Shown piece after piece: positions 23,774 to 34,500 of a DNA stretch of 64,000 bases. The stretch lies in contig NC_037093.1 in assembly GCF_002994745.2 (NCBI RefSeq), forward strand, positions 33,457,884 to 33,521,883, in the 5' to 3' direction. A program made the translations under genes and the position numbers. This DNA is from Rosa chinensis (Eukaryota; Streptophyta; Magnoliopsida; Rosales; Rosaceae). Position 1 is the stretch's first letter; every line of letters starts with the position of its first letter. Below the pieces are notes generated by a model. It was not told the DNA's origin. It ran no database searches and saw nothing but the letters and a program-made list of their open reading frames with translations.

Positions 23774-25590
23774 GACCTATTGTTGGAGAGTTTGGGTCCA
23801 ATTTAGAAAATACTTTATGCACAACTTCAATAAGCATACAATCATCTCTGACGCCTGGTCTATAATTGTATCGAGGATTCAAGTAATAACCTATATTAAA
23901 GAAATGTATATAACAGTTAGTAAACTACATCTACATTTAATCATTATAGTTTGCTAAATAATAGGTGTAGTTTGTACCTGCTGAATGCAAATCGTGCCAT
24001 AATGTTTTGAACCACCGATCATCGATAATTTTTACTACTCATTTTGCTCCATGCTTTCTTTCTAACTCTTGTTTCACTACACGCTTCAGCTCATAAACGA
24101 CACCCATGGTTGGATAGACTTATGTGTCGACAACGCGTAACACTTTATAAAGGGGCTCAGAAATTTGACACACATTTTCCGCTTGATTCCAAAACGCTTG
24201 ATCAAATACAATATCTTCAACGATGCGACCATGATCAGTGCGACTAAAATTACTGTTGGTCCACCAATCACTTGAAAATAATTGTTTCAATCCTAACTTC
24301 TTCTTGACCAAGCTTTCCAATGAAATGAAGTTGGTTGCGAATCGGCACGAATAGTTTCTCCTTTACAAACCTGCATCTTGGTCAACAACAAATTATGATT
24401 GTAAATGTATTTTGAAATAATTTTACCCTTATCAATTACCTTTGCAATTTGTTCTTTCTTCCCCATTTCTTTGAACATGAGATCAATGCAGTGAGCTGCA
24501 CAAGAAGTCCAATAAATATTATGGTGTTTCATCAACTTCTTACCAGCTTTAACATAATTAGTAGCATTGCCAGTCACCACTTGAACCACATTATGCTCTC
24601 CAACCTCTCAAACAACTTCTTTCTAGAGTTTGTATATATAGTGATGCTCTTTTTTCTCACCAGAAGAATCAACCGACTTGAGAAAAACGATGGTACCTTT
24701 GGAGCAAACCGTGAAATTTATGATGGACAATCTAGTTGGCCCTAACCATCCATCGCGCATCCATAAGTCTCCCATGTTTCCCTCAAGGTGTTGACATATT
24801 CAGAAATGTCTTTGAACTCCATATCCAAATACTTATTCCTTATCTCATAAGGTGTGGGGGGTTGAACTCTTTCTCTTGCTCTTTGGATTCCGATCACCAT
24901 ATTTTGATAATGAGGAGATGCTGCTTTCTCTGTAGGAATATTAGCATAGATGAAAAACTTGCTGGTCAGACGACTCATTACCTCCTTTATTGAACCTTTT
25001 GAAAAGAGATTTTTAATACTCTTTTGGCGGGCTTGGAATGATTTGCTAAGATTTGGTGTCAACGGTTGCATTGGTTGTGATTCTCTGGAACTTGATGCTC
25101 GTTGCATGTGTGTGCCTCTACTAGACCCAGAAGATTGTCCTCTGTTAGGAACTTTGTGGAGGTGTTCTCTTTCCCATTGTGCTTGTTTGGAGTCACAAAT
25201 TGCTTGTCGGAATGCTGCTCGTTCCTCAGGACCCATGTCGTCATCGTCATACACCTCATCGTTGCTATCATTTTGTGAGCCAATTAAGTTTTCACAAAGC
25301 TCTGCTTGAATCTCCTCCATTGTATATGCTTTATGTGCTTTGTTTTTTTGTTTATTCACCAATAAGGTTTAGATGAATTTCCTCACTTCTGTTGGAACTG
25401 TTGGACATCGTTGCACATTATTGTTTCCTGGATCAAGTCCACTGAGATGATATTTAAGACGTGTCACTCCACCACTTTTCATCGTTACCCCACAATATTT
25501 GCATATGCTGCCATTTTTGTTATCAGGGATTTGTTCTCCATGCTCCCATGCAGGATGACGTCTACTTCAGCCACTAGCCATTGTATTTTC
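23774..25590 (-). pseudogene. hAT transposase (outer), N-terminal two thirds
   Basis: Runs from about 25580 on the - strand. A BED-type zinc finger (CKYCGVTMKSGG...LKYHLSG) is at about 25440-25510. An acidic linker follows (24742-25362: DDDDMGPEERAAFRQAI, PYEIRNKYLDMEFKDI), then a DUF659-like part of the RNase-H-fold transposase. That part includes TRLSIINF, VVTGNATNYVKAGKKLMKHH, YWTSCAAHCIDL and EPLYKVLRVVDT. The segment ends at YYLNPRYNYRPG near 23880, just before the inner hAT. Lesions include an early TGA, a TAA after the zinc finger and frameshifts near 24744, 24600 and 24330. It encodes a cut-and-paste transposase family member but cannot make a protein. Confidence 0.85.
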
Positions 25591-26587
25591 TTATCAAAAT
25601 TCCTGCATATAAATTAAGTAAAGTTAAAACATAAACTAAAAATCTTAAAAACTTGGATTAACTTATTTTTGTTAATATCTCAATACTTTACTAATCTCCT
25701 ATATAATGTAGGAATGTATTAAGACACCAAATATTAAAAATAGTAAATGCCATTAATCAATACAATAAAATAAACAATAAGAACCAAATGGTTAAATACA
25801 AATTACTACCCTATTAGATTAAAATTGAAAGTGCAGGGGTGTTTTTGATGAAATTAGAAGTCTAAGGACTGAATTGATTTTGGACCTAAACCATAAGATA
25901 CTAACTAGTATTTAGGCCTTAATAATATTAACTTATTACTTACCAGAATTTAAGAGTGAAGAAGTAGTAGGAGAAAGAAGTGAAGAAAGAAACTACCCTT
26001 CGGTGCAAGGAATCAATGGTAGCATATGAACTATATATAGGATTAAAATTTGAAATGTTGGTGTAAATTTTTGGAACATTTGGTAAAAATAAGAAATGTT
26101 GGTGTAAATTTTTTGAACATTTGTTAAAAATAATTCAATATATTCCATGATTGCTATAAGTTAGTTATTGATTGGACATATACTTAAGTTTTCAGATTCT
26201 TAGGCAACTGAATATATATTACAATGTTGCAAAAAAGAACATAAAGGTACATGCAGCAGAGTTGGGCTTTAAATGATCAATAGGAAGACCAAAGTTCGAT
26301 CCTTGGTGCCTTCATTTGTTTTTTGATTGAATTTTTTATCAACCAATGGTCCACCACGTGGTGGGCCGTGGACCTTGCATGTGAGAGAGTTGGACTTGGA
26401 AAGTTTGTCTTGCATGTGAGGAACTGAGGATGGATTTGGAATGTTAAGCAAATTTCTCAAATTTCGGCGATATATCGTGATTAATATCTGCCGAAAGATA
26501 CGTGGTATGCAAAGGATATATCGGTCCTTCAAAAAAAACGAAAATTTCTATGAAATTTCGACGAAATGTATTAATTTTTAGTCATTT

Positions 26588-27718
26588 CTATATATACAAG
26601 GGAGTTGAGACGTTTCAATCATCATTCAAAACCCAGAATTAATTTTGAAAACCTCCCCTCTCTCTCTCAAAGTTTCGGCAATCTTCCTTTGTGCAAGCCT
26701 TGAAGCCGTAAGCAAGATCCATCATCCTCCATCTATCTTTGCCGTAGCCTCCATCCTCTTGAAGATCTTCTTGTGTCCTTGAAGCATCTTTAAAAGTGTA
26801 ATCATGACCTTAACTTCTTTGTTTTCGGTTTCTAGTTTGTATAAAACAATTTGAATCTTTTGTTTGTTTAATTGGAAATTTTGATGCTTTGTGATGATTG
26901 AGTTTATGTTTTGATGTTTAGTTTCCAATAATCACAAAGCATGAAAATGTTTTAGGTTTCTAGAATACATAAATTGCTATTTCTATATGTGATAATTTAG
27001 GTTCATTGATTTCGTACTTCAATCCCATATTTTATGTGTATTATGTTCTTTGGTTGCAAACTTAGAATATTGTGCATGTAATTGAATCCAAATTAAGATA
27101 TGCTAACATTCTAGGTTTTAATTGTTTAAATGGAACACCTATAATTCCTTAGGTAAATCAATAAAGAGCCTTGCATTCTTGTATGACGTTCCAACTTGTG
27201 TTCTTGGCTTAAATCAATCAAACTTTCTAAGTGTTTAATGTGTTAAATATGACTTGATCTCTCATTAGCATTGCATGTTTAATATGGTTAACTATGGTGC
27301 GTTTATCTAATTAATTTAACTAAGGAAAGTAAAAAGAACTTTATATGCGTTTATCTCTGTTCTTGATTGATTTCTTCATTCACATTTTTAATCCGTGATT
27401 TATGTTTAGATAACTTGTTTTCGTGTTAATGATTGTTAGCTTCATCATACATATTTCGTTCTCTACTTCTATTTTAATTCATGGTTTGAATCGATCATTG
27501 TAGTTAGTTTAATTAGATTAGAATACAAACTTTTCAAAACCCCCTTTTCATTTGTAATTTTCATAAATATTGTATACATGTAATTAATAATTCTTTCTTT
27601 GATGTTTAAATGACAAGAGTACACTCAATCTCCGGATAGAACAATCCCTACATGCTTTATAGTTTATACTGACAATTGTTAACATGGTTAATTTTGAGAA
27701 CTCAATCCGAGTCCATCA
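26588..27718 (+). repeat. 3' half of outer LTR copy 2
   Basis: Continues the LTR from its TATA box (CTATATAT, 26588-26595) through a CT-rich leader (about 26645-26680) and AT-rich sequence to the CA end at 27718. It aligns to 10739-11625 of copy 1 and to the solo LTR at 53591-54750 (inverted), including the conserved CACTCAATCTCCGGAT block at 27623. No gene seen. Confidence 0.8.
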
Positions 27719-28858
27719 CCCACCGATTCCCCATATACCTACCATGCAAACATCATTTTTCCCTACACATAATAGTTCAAGCATATCCTTTATGTGAGAC
27801 TTGACTCCTGCAGGGTACCTTGCCACCTTTAAATGTGTACAGGTTAACAATTTGGCCAATATATCTCCAACAATCGTATCAATAAAGTTAGCTTCATATC
27901 TACCAAATGAAAGAATCCAAAACTTGAATGAATATACAGAAAAACATAAAGAATATAGGAAACATTAATGAAATAAAATATCCAACTTAAACCTAGATGA
28001 TAGTGAGTACCAAGTGGAATTGCAATCTACAAAATCGAAGACCGCTATTTTTCTTCATCGTATGTCAAACTTTCTCCCTAAATCTTTAAAAATGAAAAAA
28101 CCTAATAAATTTGAATGAAGAAAAATTCATCCTAGTTTAATTTAATTTTTTTTTTTTTAATATTTATCTAGAATTTGACGAAAATATCCTTAATAAAATG
28201 TAAAACGATGTAGAAGTTGAGTGACTAAAGTGATATTTTCTACTAAGTAGTTTGGAAACAAACTAATCTCTATTAGAAATTAGGAACATTTACACATAAA
28301 GACAATCAAGAAAACATCTAAACAAATAAATACAATATATACATCACATAGTTAGGAATGTACCCTTTGTCAGACAAATGTTACCCAGACAGAATTGCTA
28401 CTTTTGTAAGAGCTGTCTTCCATCTAGTCACCCTCTCTATGTCATTCTTGAATCTGCTTTCATGCTCAGCAAATGCCTCATAAAAGCTACCCTTTTGGTT
28501 TCGTACATTCGATGGATCTATCTTGTAAAAAACAGGGTAAACCATTTGTTGCTTTGATTCCTTACATTGAAGAATCTCACCAGTTCATCCAGACACCACC
28601 ACGACGAAGCATAATTTTTAGAGAAAACCACTATAGAAAATTTTGATTCTTCGATTGCTCTAAGAAGAGCAGATGATATTTCTTCTCCTCTTTTAAGCCA
28701 GTCATCCACGAAGGTTTTAATGTCCCTGTGAACCAGATTTTTGTGCAATGGCCTATAAAACCATTGTGTGTATCATAACCTCTAAAACTTAGAAAAGCAT
28801 TGTATGCTTATGACTGGGATGTGGAAGAAGAGGAAGAGGCTCCAAATTGAGGGAGCAT
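27719..28858 (-). pseudogene. TIR-NBS-LRR (TNL) resistance gene, N-terminal part, broken
   Basis: Intracellular immune receptor of the TIR-NB-ARC-LRR class. Seen: a likely ATG at 28858 and a Ser-rich leader. The TIR start motif FLSFRG lies near 28800, with TFVDD, RGEEISSALL and CLDELV near 28590-28710. TIR-like sequence continues to about 28380 (VYPVFYKIDPSNVRNQK, AFAEHE). After an intron, exon 2 starts at about 27899 behind an AG acceptor with YEANFIDTIVGDI and runs to GIWGIGG at 27719, the first half of the NB-ARC P-loop. The second half (IGKTTIAKV) is at 33-1, on the other side of the transposon nest. Lesions: an in-frame TAA in the leader just before the TIR start, single-base frameshifts before LHKNLV and after LDELV, and a TAA near the end of exon 1. 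So the TIR exon is also dead. The rest of NB-ARC and any LRRs would lie left of the window. Identification is firm; exact exon 1 end is not. Confidence 0.9.
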
Positions 28859-29113
28859 TACTGTAATTTGTTTGAGCGATGGATAACGAAGCAAAGCTGA
28901 AGGTTTGCCTATCCAACACCTTGATCTATGACTTTTGCGTTCATATTGGAATCAAAAAATTTCGGAAGATGAAATCTATTACGAGGAGGAATAAATTTTT
29001 TTGTGGAACTAGGAAAGAATTTTTTTTGGCATGGGAGATCAAATAGTGGGTAGGTATTTATAAGAAATTTTGTACATTTTTTTTGAATTTTATTTCTTAT
29101 CATTTATTTATGT

Positions 29114-29984
29114 TAGAGGTGGCAAAAGGGCCACAAAGCACGAGCACGGCACGCTTAAAAGAGGCCCGGCACGGCCCAAGCCCGTTAGTGGCCCGGCACG
29201 ACCCGAGCACGTTAGAATAACGGGTCGGGCTGGGCCTAAGAATATTGGCCCATTGGCCCGGCCCGAGCCCGAGCCCGTAATGGGCCCGGCACGGCCCGAG
29301 CACGACATATTGTGGGCCGGCCCGTCACAAATATAAAATTTCATTTAAAAAAAAAAAAAATTAAAAAACTATAATGATGAGATTTGAATATAAGACCTTT
29401 TTATTTAAAATCTCATGACAATTCCACCAATACTTTCTTTTATATTGTCAAAATAATGAAACAAAACATTATATCCTTGTTTTGACATAAGTATTTTTTC
29501 TAATATTTATTAATAAAGACTAATCTCATAATAATACAACTATAGAATTAAGGCAAGAATAATAGATATTAAATCTTCATTATATTAATAAAGATTAATC
29601 TCACAATAATATACTAAAAACAATATATTTTGAGTTTTTTTTTTTCCTTCTTTCTTATAGTGAAATATAAAAAATTATTAGAAATCTAATCTTAAAAAGC
29701 TAAGATTAAGAAAAACGTTGTAGAACTTAATTTATTTTAATTTTCTAAATAGTTAAATAAAATTAATTTCTATTTGTTCAAATTAAGATTTTAAAATCGT
29801 GCTTTATAGTGGGTAGGCACGAGCACGGCCCGGCACGATATGAGCTCGGGCCATGGGCCGGGCCGGGCTTAATGTTTAAGTAAATGGGCCGGCACGAGCC
29901 CGACACGATAATAAATGGGCCGACCTAAGCACGGCATGAAGCACGACTAGGCCCGCTTAAAATGGGCCGGGCCGGCCACCTCTA
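29114..29984. mobile_element. Non-autonomous hAT element, GC-rich subterminal repeats
   Basis: Ends TAGAGGTGGC at 29114 and, inverted, TAGAGGTGGCC from 29984. Perfect 8-bp duplication ATTTATGT at 29106-29113 and 29985-29992. Both ends are packed with GGCCCGGCACG/CGTGCCGGGCC-type repeats, while the centre (29340-29800) is very AT-rich. Open frames over the repeats (29070-29344) encode only GPARPEP-like repetition. No transposase. Confidence 0.92.
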
Positions 29985-30149
29985 ATTTATGTTTTTTCCT
30001 GTTATACGAAGTCATCAATTATTTACCATCGGATTCTATTCATAATCATACCAATGGTCCAGATTCATTGACTGTTGGTTTCAAATTTCAAAACTCTTCA
30101 ATGAATATATGACACATCACTCATTACCACAATTCTGTCTCCGTTACGC

Positions 30150-30670
30150 AGCAAAAAACTGGCGGTAAACTAAATGTGGATGGTGCTTTTTTGCCTTCAT
30201 TAACTCAAGGTGGTCTCGGTGGTGTGGTCAGAGATTCTACGGGTCAGTTTATTGCGGTCTTTGCACAATCAGTCCAGCATGTCACTTCGGCAAAGTAAGT
30301 GGAACTGATGGCTATAAGAGAAGGTTTGGACTTTCTGTAGCAGCTCTGTATTTCGAAGGCTACTCTAGAGACTGATTGCCTTGCAGCTGGGCAAGACATT
30401 TCTCACAGTGGTGCTAATCTTTCTGAGGTTGGAAGCATTGTTGATGATATCCTTGTGATGTTGACCAACATGCCGAAAGTGCAGATCATTTATGCACCGA
30501 GGAACAGCAATATGGTGGCACACCGTTTAGCTAATATTGGTTTTGAGTCCAATTGTAAAGAAACCTGGAACCGTCAGATGCCTAGCTACATTTCTGATGT
30601 ACTTAGCCATGATTGTAATCTTCTAAATTCTTAGTAATATAAAGTCTGCTTTATTCAAAAAAAAAAAAAA
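30150..30670 (+). pseudogene. LINE 3' end: RNase H domain plus poly(A)
   Basis: Reads LNVDGAFLPSLTQGG, GGVVRDSTGQFIAVF, ETDCLAAGQD and VAHRLAN, the RVT_3-type RNase H domain that ends plant L1 LINE polyproteins. Two in-frame stops (TAA after SAK, TAG before QLCIS) break it. A final TAG at about 30632 is followed by a short 3' tail and 14 As at 30657-30670. It is 5'-truncated, as is usual for LINEs. I could not fix a target duplication. Confidence 0.85.
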
Positions 30671-30671
30671 T

Positions 30672-31547
30672 TTGACTACATCCATCATGACGAAATGAAA
30701 TTAGACTTATATTTGAAAACCTCATTTTCTTACGACCTGGGTCACAAATTGAGGCGGAGTTGCTGTTGCGGGTCAATACAGAATACAGAATAGAACGGCA
30801 AAAGCAGGTAAATGATGTAATCTAGAACAGTCTCTTCTTTGTTTATTACTTTTCTTTAAACACAGGCTATATAAGCATTGATTAAATAATCCAATAAAAT
30901 TATAAAGCGAAAAATGAGGAGTTGGACCGAATCTGAGGTGTCTTTAGTGTGGGGCCCCCACGTACTCAAGCCCAAGATTTGACTGGAAGAAAACGGGGTT
31001 GCGCACGGTCACGTGTCCCTTTCCACGTTGTAGCGCCAAGGCGTTTTGACTGCATCCGGGCAGCGGTCAGCACCGTTCGGGCAGCGCCCTCTCTCTTTTC
31101 TCTTTTGCACTCCTACTCACTCTCACTCTCTGTGTGCGCGCACGCCTCACTCGAAAAAGCGTTAGAGCTCCCACAAAAACAAAAAAAAAAAAAAAAAAAG
31201 AGAAAGAAAGAAGAAGAAAAAGATAACAATCCCAAACAAGAACGCTCAGAACTGAGAGAGAGAGAGAGAGAAGAAAAGAGGGCAGGTTTGGCCAAAAGGG
31301 AAGCAGCAGCAGAAGCAGAAAGAGAATAAAATGTTCGAAAATCTGTGTTTTTTTTAAGGGGGGGTCTTTTGGGTGGTGGTGAGATCAGGCTCTGGTTGAG
31401 TGGGTGTTTTAGATTTTTTTTTGTGGGTAATGGTGGGTTTGTTGGGTTGAGACTTGAGGGAGAGATTGGAGTGCGGGTTTTTTGGGGATGGTGTGTTTGG
31501 GGGTGATGTACCATTTGGATCTGAGAGACACGTAAAAAGCGCCTGAG
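30672..31547 (+). promoter_or_regulatory. SERK upstream region and 5' leader
   Basis: Begins right after the LINE poly(A) tract. Holds a TATATAA-like string at 30870, a CACGTG G-box at 31010-31015, a CT-rich block (31090-31140) and A-rich and (GA)n runs at 31184-31202 and 31254-31271. The CT/GA-rich part just upstream of the start codon is typical of SERK leaders. The transcription start cannot be set from sequence. A 126-codon open frame at 30949-31329 is low-complexity and not credible. Confidence 0.5.
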
Positions 31548-34500
31548 ATGGATAGCAGGCTTGCCAGTTCACTTTGTCCCTTGTTGATCCTCGTCGCTCA
31601 TCCCTTATGGATCATAATGGTGCTTTCAAATATGGAAGGTTACTACCTAGACTCTGCTCTTTTTTAGCACTTTACCTTTGTTTTCTGGAAATGGGTTTGC
31701 CTCTTGTTTTGGAATTGTTTGCATGCTTTGAGTTTGGTTACTTGCTCTGTGCTGGGTATTGAAAGTTATGAACTTTTTTGAGTATTAGAGATTTCTATTG
31801 AAATAGAAGCTTGATCTCTAGTGTCATAAGCGAAGCCTCTATTTTTGTTTTACTTGCAATAACTTAATCGGCTGCTTGTGGTGAAGTGACATTATTCTGG
31901 TTCGATGAATGTGACTTTATTGTTTGCTGGTTGCATAAAGCTCTATTATTTTTTGTTTGTAAATTGTAGTGAGTCAATAAGAGTTTGATGGCGATAGCGC
32001 TGTCCGCATCTGAAGTTTGTTTAATCTCAGCCTTTTTATTTTAATATCATCTCTACCATGATCAAATAAGTCTTTTGAACCCAGAGAGCTTCATGCCATT
32101 TGTTCTGTTTATAACCGTTGTGATGGTCTGCTCTAGTTCAACAGAATTTATATGCAGCTCCAGTTTCTTTTGCATTCTGGTGTTTCTGCATAATGGTTTT
32201 GTATCTCTTTCTGGAAAATCTTGATTAGTGTACTCTTCAGTGTGCAAGGGTCTTGGTCTCTAGTAGGTTTATTGTTCGAAACTAATTATTTTGTGTTGTT
32301 TTCTTTTTCAAACAGGTGATGCCTTGCATAGTCTAAGGGCCAACTTAGAGGACCCGAACAATGTCTTGCAGAGTTGGGATCCAACTCTTGTTAACCCGTG
32401 TACATGGTTTCATGTAACATGCAACAATGAGAATAGCGTTATTAGAGTGTATGTTGTCTCACTTTTGACATCTTTTGAAGTACATGCTTGTGTTATACCT
32501 GACAAATATGTTTGTGTCACTCTTTTCGGGAAGATATCTTTTCATGTTGCTTTGTTATGTGTAATCTCAGTGATCTTGGAAATGCAGCCTTGTCTGGTCA
32601 ACTTGTTCCCTCGCTTGGCCTTCTTAAGAATTTACAATATTTGTAAGTTACTCTGTTTCCAAACTGTAATGTTTACTTCATTATTTTCCAATCCTGTTGT
32701 TAGTCCAGTTGGGATTATTCTGCACAACTTGCTGTTTGGTGCTGTACTTGGTCAATTGATTGGATTAAGTGTGTTTAGCATCTAATCACTAGGCAACATG
32801 AAGTCAACATTTACCTAGGCTGTGGACCTGAGTGATTGGTACAAGCAGATTGGTGTGGGATGATATTGTTACCATTAGAATGATCTATCATAGAGCTACT
32901 TCGCTAGCAGCACTATTACTATGAACGCTAAGGTCGTCGCTTTTCATTTTGTTAGCAAACAATGGTACAGGGAGAATGCCATTGGGAGGATGATGTTTAG
33001 ATATATCCTGGCATACATTTGTGAAGTCCATGTTTTGTTTTGGGATTTTCAGCTTTTGCCCATTCAGTGAGATATTCACTTTTGGACTTTTTGGGTGAAA
33101 ACATACACTGATATCATCATTTTGCCTAAATCCGAAGAAAGTGGTTAAATATCAGACTATCTTGGAAATCACTCATGAATATTACCTTGGACTGCTATTT
33201 TGCGATGCACATTGCCTGCATATTTCCAAAAGGTGTAGTGACTTATAATTTTGATGTTGAACATGTTCATAGTGAAATTGAACCTCAAATGGAAAAGGAA
33301 AAAGAGATCTAGTAATTTTTGATATGTTACCCTGAGACATCTTATACCATTTCAAATTTGTCCTGCCCTTTATATTAAATCTTATTGGTATTTTTATTAA
33401 ATCTTATTGGTATTTTTAATGGCAGGGAGCTCTACAGTAATAACATAACGGGACCAATTCCTAGTGAACTTGGGAATCTAACCAGCTTGGTGAGCTTGGA
33501 TCTTTATTTGAATAGTTTTACTGGTCAAATCCCAGATACCTTGGGCAAGCTGTCAAAACTGCGATTCCTGTGGGTATTCTTATCTTTACCTTGTTTCCTT
33601 AATGCTATGTTGTAGACATAGATGTTGTCTAATAAGTATAATTTATGGCTTGTATATAGCCTTACGTCCTAATAAATGGAAACTAGATTGATTTCATTGC
33701 ATTAAAAAATTACAGTCTTGTGTTAGATATTGATGTCACATCTTATCAGATCAAATGGAAGGAAGGAAAAAAAAAAAAAAAGAATATGCCTTAATACTTG
33801 AAAACCAACTGCATAACGAAAGATGTATGAATTTCACTGCGTACTGTTACTATGATGGTAATACAATTCAATGCACTTCATTGGTAATAGTGCGATCTTT
33901 TTGCAAAAAAATGTAGGAGCTTTTACCTGTTTATTATTATTATTATTATTTATTATATAAGAATAAAATCAAATTAAAGGTCTTGGTTGGTATCCTTTGG
34001 TGAGTGCCTGTCTTATTACTGTTAACTAAATTTTGTGTTGTGTGTTGTCAAACATTAAGTCAGGAAGTTTATCACCAACACGCCAACACGAAGATTACAC
34101 TTTTTAAATAATTTCAAATTTTGTTATTTCCATTCATGATAGAGATGACTCTGTTTCATGGAGAAATATTTATTTATTCATGCCTTCCTTGTAAGGGTAG
34201 CCGGCTCAACAACAACAGCTTGGTGGGTGCCATTCCTATGTCATTGACTAATATCTCCTCTCTTCAAGTATTGTAAGTGCTAATGTGATATCTGTATTTC
34301 TGTTTCATCTATCGTGTTTAGTAATTGTTCATCGCATGAATCATGTGTTCTAACTTTGCATTTTAAAATTCAGGGATCTATCAAATAACCACCTCTCAGG
34401 AGAAGTTCCAGACAATGGCTCCTTCTCTTTATTCACTCCCATAAGGTTTCTTGTTAATGCCTGAACTCTCTTCCTTACCCTCATTCTGATTTTGATGTTA

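Larger units (their letters stand above)
12521..26587 (-). mobile_element. hAT transposon (BED-DUF659 type), old, split by a second hAT
   Basis: Imperfect terminal inverted repeats: CAATGACCAAAA at 12521 and, inverted, AAATGACTAAAA from 26587, followed by shared TTTCG(A/T)CG-type subterminal motifs. An 8-bp duplication CTATATAT lies at 12513-12520 and 26588-26595. The flanks are the two halves of one LTR copy, which join correctly when the element is removed. Without the inner hAT (14677-23773 plus its duplication) it is about 5.0 kb, normal for an autonomous hAT. The transposase on the - strand is broken. A tandem duplication of about 48 bp lies near 26050-26145. Confidence 0.82.
34..27718 (+). 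mobile_element. Old LTR-retrotransposon unit: two head-to-tail LTR copies, no internal domain, host of the nest
   Basis: Begins TGAT at 34 and ends ATCA at 27718, flanked by CCCAC (29-33 and 27719-27723). The same LTR occurs as a clean solo copy on the - strand at 53591-55657, which gives the reference. Copy 1 runs 34-11625, interrupted by a MITE and a gypsy element. Copy 2 runs from about 11626 to 27718, interrupted by a hAT. Net lengths are about 2.15 and 2.0 kb, against 2.07 kb for the solo copy. Copy 2 seems to lack about 100 bp at its start. No coding or primer-binding sequence lies between the copies, so the internal region was lost. Each LTR holds a TATA box and a CT-rich leader. Copies are clearly diverged, so the insertion is old. 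The superfamily is unknown. Confidence 0.8.

Noticed and set aside
29070..29344. Open frames with GPARPEP-like repeats
   Set aside because: They are translations of the hAT subterminal repeats GGCCCGGCACG, not a protein gene.
30949..31329. 126-codon open frame upstream of SERK
   Set aside because: Ends in Lys/Glu and Arg-rich runs from A and GA tracts in the SERK leader region; no domain.
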